A DNA stretch of 24,415 bases from Spirogloea muscicola (taxonomy: Eukaryota; Streptophyta; Zygnematophyceae; Spirogloeales; Spirogloeaceae). The position numbers and the translations under genes were made by a program. The notes beneath the pieces are model-generated. The model was not told the DNA's origin, made no database searches, and saw only the letters and a list, made by a program, of their open reading frames with translations. Below, in pieces: positions 18,813 through 24,415 of this stretch. The stretch's first letter is position 1, and every line of letters begins with the position of its first letter. The stretch covers positions 1,013,929-1,038,343 of the forward strand of contig WELB01000005.1 of assembly GCA_009602725.1 (NCBI GenBank), read 5' to 3'.

Positions 18813-19377
18813 CGTGCGGCGGGGCCAGGCCCGGCGCAAGCTGCGGCGCCTCCAGCGCCGCGCCGCCGGNAAAGGGAGGGCCAAGGCAAGCCAGTACACC
18901 GCTTGTCACCGTTAGCTATCTCAGCAAGGGGCTTCGTTCCAAGGCTCCCAGCTGGGATAGTGTATCGGCTTGAAATTGCCACCCCCTCTTTCGTCTCGTC
19001 TCGTTCCGTCTCGTCTCGTTCCAGGCGCACCGCGCGCAGGCCGCCGGCGAAGCACCACTGCACAGGCAGCGACCGTCCGAGAGGCCGCCCGCGCCGCGCA
19101 AGAGCTCGGCGCGGCCCTGCGCCCGCGCCGCACGCCTCTGCGGCGCCACGGCTGCCGGCGGCGCCGTCTCGAGCCTCCGGCCGGCCAATGATCTGCCGGC
19201 GGCGGCGGCCGCAAACAGTCCTTCTTGGCGGCTCGGGGCCGCCGTCTGCTGGCTCGTCCACACGGTCGATCCATGTGGAGTCCGATTTGCAGCAGGCGGC
19301 TGGCCGCGCCGGCGTGCCCTTGCGCCGATGTGACACTTGGACCGCCTTCGGGAGGCCGGCCTTGAGTCCCTTCCGCC
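18813..19377. promoter_or_regulatory. Divergent promoter region between the PNET2-like and AAR3-like genes
   Basis: 565 bases separate the two start codons, which point away from each other. The segment contains a perfect tandem duplication of CGTCTCGTCTCGTTC at 18992-19006 and 19007-19021, and one undetermined base at 18870. Long open frames on both strands here are GC-driven and have no motifs. No clear TATA box is seen. Shared promoter function is inferred from the geometry. Confidence 0.55.
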
Positions 19378-22300
19378 ATGGACGCGACGACCATGGACAT
19401 TGGCGGCGGATCGCCCCCGCCGGACTCCGCTCTGCGCATGCTGGAGGCCTTCCATGAATACGCAGGTACCACTGCAAGGCAGCATCCTGCAGAGCCATCT
19501 CGCCATCGCTTCCGCCGCCGCTGCTGGCACCGCTGACGCTGCACTGCCGGCGGCGCAACGTCGGCCATGCCGTCCACAACCCACGCACGACGCACTTGGA
19601 CCCCTTCCCGTATGTCTCGCGTGCAGCGATCCTTACAGCCGAGGGCACGGCGGCGCAGACCAAGGTTCGGCTTGGTGCGCTCTCTGTCTATGTCGAGATG
19701 CAGGGCCTCAAGGGGTAAGCTCCCGGCGCAGACCTGCTGCAGGGCCAACCCTAAAATTGGAAATCCACATGACGACCCTGGACCTTGGACTTACAACCAT
19801 TGCATGGCCTCTTGGCTCTTTTCTTCCCCTTCGACGATCCACTGCAATTGGTCAGGGTGATTGATGTTTAAGTTCGGCTCCAACTGCAGGGCCTGATCAA
19901 ATTACTGTCGAAATGTCTTAGCACTATTGCTATGTCTTAGCACAGGCAATCACAAGACCCTCATGTCCTCCTGACCTGACTGGCCTCTGTCTCCATGACT
20001 CACAATCGAGGCCCTGTACTGCTCGCAAGCCATCCTGGTCCTGCCACGTGGACGACGTCAAAAGTCTGTTCTACCAAGTCAGGCTGAAATGAGGACAGCA
20101 ACCTCAGCAGCATGGTCGTCGATGTTGCTGGCAAGTGCAGGCCGGCGGCACTTGACGGGCTGCGGTTGCTGGAGGCTGAGCTGCGAGCGGAGGTGAGGGC
20201 TTGCTCATAAACAACCTCCGGACCATAGAATATTTCCACTGCCAGGTTGGTATGTTGCATTGTAATTGTTCGCCCTAATCCATTGATGAATCACTTGCAA
20301 GTTGGCATGTGCGATGGCGCGGCTGCAGCTGGTGCAGCCAGAGCAGTTCGCGAGGTTCTACCGCTTCGTGTTCTTCGTTAGCCGCGAGCAGGGCCAGAAG
20401 AGCCTCAGTGAGCGCCCCCCCCCCCCTTGTCGTGGTCGCTCGACTAGCAGCCGTCAGCGGCTGCCGCAAGCTGCACTGCTGCTTGCTGTTGTCAGGGACA
20501 TCCTGCGACTTTTTCGCCAGGCGTTGCAGTGAACCCCACTGAGCCGTACCTTTTCTCCTGAAAGCCCAAGCCCTACGTACCCAAGGTTGCTCAAACTTCA
20601 TAACCTCGTATCTACATTCTAAAGGCTGCTGCTGTGCCGTGCTGCCGTGCATCGCAGGCAAGGCCACGGCGCTGGAGGCCTGGAAGCTCGCCCTGCGGGG
20701 CCGTTTCGGCCTGCTCGACCGCTGGTGCACATTTGTGCAGGTGAACATGCAATCAGCACTTCTGGTCGAGCCTGCTGCTAGCACGCAACCTCCACATTTA
20801 GTACTTGCCTAACGCGCTGAACCTCAAACAAAGAGTCCACCATCGAGCACTCTGGTGCAGTACGAAGGATCCAACAGCCAGCGTCTTCAAAGGCCTGCCT
20901 GGTCACGGTCATTTGGACCTGCACTTGCATCCGTTAACTCTTCAGCTAGCCTGCATTTAAAGATTCCTTGCATGATCCAATTACTCGGACCACCCCGTAA
21001 GGCCCTTGTTGTTGTTTCAGCATGCGCTGACTGGTCGATGTATCTTGATACGGTAAACGCCGGCGCCCTTGATGAAGCAGTATCATCAGCGCCATGCGAT
21101 CTCGGAAGACACGTGGCGGCAGGTTTTGGAGTTCAGCCGGCACTGCGAAGACAGCCTGCACAGCTACGACCCCGACGGTGCGTGCATGTGCGTCAACCTG
21201 GCGAGCTTGCTGTCAACGGGCCGCCGGTTCCAGGACACAGCTTCTAGGGTTCTAGGTTCAAGTGCTTAAGACAAGCTTGTGTTGCAGGCTCGGGGCTGCA
21301 TCTCATCCTTGTTGTCAGCTTCACCGTATGACCAGGCGGCCGCATCGCTTCTCGTTGCCGCCAGGTGTGGAGAGCTACCCAGCCGGATTGCCGACCTGAT
21401 GCTGCGATACCTTGCATTGCCCAGGGGCGTGGCCCGTCTTGATCGATGACTTCATGGAGTGCATGAACACGTAAGCGACCCGGATATCCAGATGCAGGCT
21501 CGCCGCAGCAAGCAGCGGCCTGGCAGTCTGGTTCTGGGCAGGCTGTCCGCTCCATGGACAGAGATGAATCTGCAAGTGGCTCCATGAACCGCAGCTGATG
21601 GCTCGACGCGGAAAGCCAGCGGGGTCACGAGCACTGCTTGTGAACAAGCAGTGGGTGCTTGCTTGCTTCTTGCTCTACTCTTTGTGAGGCAGAAGCTGAC
21701 AGGAGTTCTCGGCCATGGTGACGTGCAGCTGCTGCTGCTGCCAGCAGGCGCACCTGCTGGAGCAAGGCCTGTCTCTGGAGGACGTTGAGGTGGCCGCCAG
21801 TGCTGGCAGGATGGCAGGGCAGGGCTCGTCCTATGGTGCAGGTGACGTGCTCTACTGGCACCCCAGTGGTATGTTCAAGTCTAGGGCGATTGTTTATGTG
21901 GCATTTGGAAAATGGGGTTGAGGTCGATGATGCTCCTCTTTGAGGCCCCTGGTGAGGACCTCCTATGACCATGCTTTCTATTAAGGTGATGCACTAGCAC
22001 CGTAGTGAGGCCCCTAATCGTTGTGGCGCAGAGCTCTGTCAAGGCTGATCGCTTGTGACCTTTCCTGTCTCTGATTATTACAGATGACAGTCCACGTGGC
22101 AGCAAGCGGCGGTGGAAGGAGGTGCAGGAGGACAGCCTCTTGTCTATCAACTCAGTGATGCAGCGTCTAGCCGAGCTGCCAACACACGCGTCCTCGGCTG
22201 CAGCAAAGCGGCTGCGCACCAGCCAGCACCACAATCGGAACCTCCTTGGCCTCGACCCCAGCGGCAGCAACCTGCAAAGCTCCACTTCGCTTCCAGAGGT

Positions 22301-22535
22301 TCCTGCAGTTCCTGCAATACCCGTGCAGATTGCTCAGCTGACCCAAGGTGGACCTGCTGGCAGCAATGTCATGACAAGAACGAACAGGAGCCTGCGAAGT
22401 GTTCTGAGATGCTGCCATGGTGCGGTTGGCAGCAGGCGGAGGCTGTGCTGGCTGGCGGTGACGGCCTGGCGAAGGCAACGACAACAACCGCTGCAGCAGG
22501 TGCAGCGTTGGGTGCGCAATTTCCACCAGCCATGA
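19378..22535 (+). CDS. AAR3: AAR3-like DCN1/DCUN1-family neddylation co-activator
   Basis: DCN1-like proteins bind cullins and the NEDD8/RUB E2 to promote cullin neddylation. Proposed exons: 19378-19465, 19627-19714, 20111-20192, 20302-20407, 20658-20740, 21081-21177, 21425-21470, 21729-21868 and 22084-22535, 393 residues. All introns are GT-AG and all phases agree. The PONY-domain signature is clear: QPEQFARFYRFVFFVSREQG, EAWKLALRGRFGLLDRWCTF, HAISEDTWRQVLEFSRHCED, then AWPVLIDDFMECM. It is closer to plant AAR3 than to canonical DCN1 (REQGQK, LLDRWC, QRHAISEDTW). The start has a strong context (CGCCATGG). After the PONY domain comes a tail with KRRWKEVQED and KRLRT basic clusters, which could serve nuclear localisation. 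Exon 4's acceptor (20301) and exon 8 are the least certain. Without intron 7 splicing the frame would stop at once (TAA at 21471-21473, or 2 bases into the intron). Confidence 0.92.
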
Positions 22536-22769
22536 CATCTGCCCGATTTGCACAGTCGCCATCCACACCGCCACTGCAATTGCAGATGGCAGCTTACCAA
22601 ACCCATCATTTGGCCAGCTTCCCTGCACCAACTCCTGGCGCTGCTGGCAACATCTCCTGCCACCAGCCCCCATTCAGCTAATTGCTAATCACCAAGTTTC
22701 TCCTAAGTGCCTGATACCTGCCTGAATTTGGAAGGCGGGACTGAGTATAGCATCTCCTTCTAGGTGCTT

Positions 22770-22885
22770 CATTCCTTGTGTTGGCTTCTCACAGCCATCG
22801 GGACTAAGGAGAGCATCCCCCCCCTTCTTTCTTGTTCAGAAGAAACAAGGGGCTGCCCTCTCACAGCCATTGCTCTACCTTTGAG
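22770..22885 (+). repeat. Hairpin repeats downstream of the AAR3-like gene
   Basis: GTTGGCTTCTCACAGCCATC near 22780 and GGGGCTGCCCTCTCACAGCC near 22849-22868 are two more units of the dispersed hairpin. Between them CCCCTTCTTTCTTGTT and AACAAGGGG can also pair (about 22820-22852). They probably lie in the 3' UTR or just beyond it. Confidence 0.55.
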
Positions 22886-22889
22886 AAAG

Positions 22890-23587
22890 CTGTAGCGTTT
22901 CCAAGCCTATCAGTGGCAATCTCACAACACTAGCTTCTGTTTCAGTGAATGCTGCACAGCCGTCAGACTGCACATGCTCCGATGGTATACTTGTACAAGA
23001 CACGTCATTGCTCGCCATTGTTGTTGGATTTGCACATTTCGAAGTCCTTTGTGATGCAATAGTGTATCGACTACTCAGAAAATTCCTGTAATTGCATTGA
23101 CTGACTACAAGCAAACTTCACTTGATACTTTACAAGGCCTTCGAGAGCCAGTGTGTTGCAGCCGAAGTCCATGGCTATTCTCAAATAAGTAAAGCAAGTG
23201 TCTGCCTACAGCAATCGCCTTAGGGCAACTCCCAAAAGGGAGAGGAATTGAATTAAACAATTTGTGCATGGGGCGGCTTGGCAGCTGCGGCCCACAATGC
23301 GTCCAAGTCCACAATAAGCAATTAGAAATAGAAGTGAGATGACGGCCAACTACTGGAAGGCGGGCTGGATGGCAAGCCTGTCAAAACCTCAGCAGTGCCA
23401 GCTATAGCAGGCAGGAAAGGTCCAAGGCCTGCATTGACTGCAGCCTCAGCAAAAAGATGGAGGGTGATAGCAAGGACTTAGTGTTATGGGAGGACAAGCT
23501 TTATTACTAGCAATTGGCGAACTGGCGAAGGGAAAGGGAAGGCCATATACCCCCCATATACCCCTCACTAGCTTCACTAGCAAAGGT
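22890..23587. other. Intergenic, no gene seen
   Basis: This stretch is AT-richer, with only short open frames. It separates the 3' ends of the AAR3-like gene (+) and the partial gene at the right edge (-), which converge. Confidence 0.5.
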
Positions 23588-24415
23588 CTACCAGGCGGTG
23601 ATGGCGGTCGGGGCATGGGGCGCCATCCATGAGGACAACGGCGGCGACGAGCCATGAGCACGATTCCAGCTGTCAGCCAGAAATTTGGCCTTCGCGAGCT
23701 CCTTCCTCTCGCCGGCCTCCGGCGACGACGCAGGTGAGTCCCACTCGGTGCACCACTGCGCATCCTGCAGCCACTCCGCCGCAGCCAGCGGCGGCAGGCC
23801 GGACCCTCCTGTCGCAGCTGCCCTGCCTTCGCCAAGTGCGGCAGACTCTATGCCCCCAGCCGATGAAGGCTTGCCTGCGGCAGTGGGAGCAGTACTAATG
23901 GTAGCACCGACGACTGTGGCGGCCATTGATGGCGATACCGAGGTCTCAACCTCCTCCGCCCACTTGCGCTTCAGCAGCGCAGCGTCCAGAGCGACCAGGG
24001 CATGCTCTGCCGCCAAGCCCAGCGGCTCCGCTTGCCCGTCAACGTGAGGAGTCCCGGATGGTGGCGCGCTAGTCAGTCCTTCCCTGGGCGCCGGCGACTC
24101 CTGCCGCTGCCGCTGCTGCTGCTCCGACTCCCGCCAAGCCGAAAGCGCCCGCTCCAGCGCCGACACACGGGACCGCGCCTCGGCCGCCTTCCAGGCGCTC
24201 AGCAGCTCCCTCAGCGCGGCCGAGTGGGGCTTGGCGCCGCCATCAGAGGCGGCGGCGGCGGCGGCGCTCGTCCTGTTGGCGGACAAGGACTCATTCTCCT
24301 TGCCCGACGGCAACGGCTGCGGAGCGGCCAGGCGCTTGGCAAGGCTGGCGGCGCCCATGACGTCGGCAAAGTCGGCCGGCAGCCGGCCGCGGGCGTCGCG
24401 CACGGCGGCGTCCGC
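23588..24415 (-). CDS. C-terminal part of an alanine-rich protein, possibly ankyrin-repeat type (5' partial)
   Basis: The frame is open from the window edge to a stop at 23590-23588, at least 275 codons, and its start lies outside. The most upstream residues, AAVRDARGRLPADFADVMG, resemble the end of an ankyrin repeat (D-x-x-GRxPxDxA). Next is a low-complexity Ala run (about 24255-24275), then a likely coiled coil with two SAW repeats (LLSAWKAAEARSRVSALERA, LSAWRESEQQQRQRQE), Ser/Pro/Ala-rich linkers, and a C-terminus with ELAKAKFLADSWNRAHG. There is no transmembrane segment. Codon use is GC-rich like its neighbours. The ankyrin call rests on one partial repeat; the long open frame itself is well supported. 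Confidence 0.6.
   Translation of the reverse strand, partial: ADAAVRDARGRLPADFADVMGAASLAKRLAAPQPLPSGKENESLSANRTSAAAAAASDGGAKPHSAALRELLSAWKAAEARSRVSALERALSAWRESEQQQRQRQESPAPREGLTSAPPSGTPHVDGQAEPLGLAAEHALVALDAALLKRKWAEEVETSVSPSMAATVVGATISTAPTAAGKPSSAGGIESAALGEGRAAATGGSGLPPLAAAEWLQDAQWCTEWDSPASSPEAGERKELAKAKFLADSWNRAHGSSPPLSSWMAPHAPTAITAW

Noticed and set aside
18218-19748. Long minus-strand frames (481 and 275 codons) and a 317-codon plus-strand frame
   Set aside because: They run across exons 1-2 of the PNET2-like gene and the first AAR3-like exons in other frames; the spliced models fit known families and these do not.
1-24415. Defence system, CRISPR array, tRNA or rRNA gene
   Set aside because: No regular repeat-spacer array, no cloverleaf with A/B boxes that I could find, and no rRNA-like segment; the gene structure is eukaryotic.

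Overview
This looks like a piece of a eukaryotic nuclear genome from the green lineage, most likely a GC-rich unicellular green alga; the exact clade is my inference. The evidence is the set of intron-rich genes with GT-AG borders and introns of about 90-490 bp, a plant-type bHLH factor, a PNET2/NEMP nuclear-envelope protein and an AAR3/DCN1-like neddylation co-activator, together with decayed non-LTR retrotransposons. I see no bacterial operon structure, tRNA, rRNA or CRISPR.

Layout. 1-99 (-) is the 3' end of a retroelement. 100-1105 is a GC-rich flank with four CACGTG boxes. 1106-2905 (+) is a bHLH transcription factor with two introns. 2906-15190 is gene-poor. It holds at least ten 3'-end fragments of one RT plus restriction-like-endonuclease (RLE-like) retroelement family. 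The best preserved runs from a GARQGDPL/YADD reverse-transcriptase core (about 9597) to a C-terminus ending SDLMLLTRGY (11513) and carries several frameshifts. Many short fragments keep only that C-terminal tag plus the 3' tail. The tails, and much of the rest of the desert, carry a short hairpin repeat (GGGCTGGC...CAGCCC) in both orientations. A roughly 480-bp foldback lies at 12205-12690.

From 15194 the window is gene-dense. A PNET2/NEMP gene (-, 11 exons, model of 516 residues, ATG at 18812) and an AAR3-like gene (+, 9 exons, model of 393 residues, ATG at 19378) are head to head with 565 bp between their start codons, so they probably share a divergent promoter. All proposed splice phases close in both models; only a few outer exons are uncertain. 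At the right edge (23588-24415, -) is the C-terminal part of an alanine-rich protein that begins outside the window and resembles the end of an ankyrin-repeat region.

The genes are independent housekeeping or regulatory genes, not a pathway cluster. The most unusual material is the retroelement family with its conserved C-terminal tag, the dispersed hairpin repeat, the foldback, and a splice donor in the AAR3-like gene that overlaps a stop codon placed directly after the neddylation domain.
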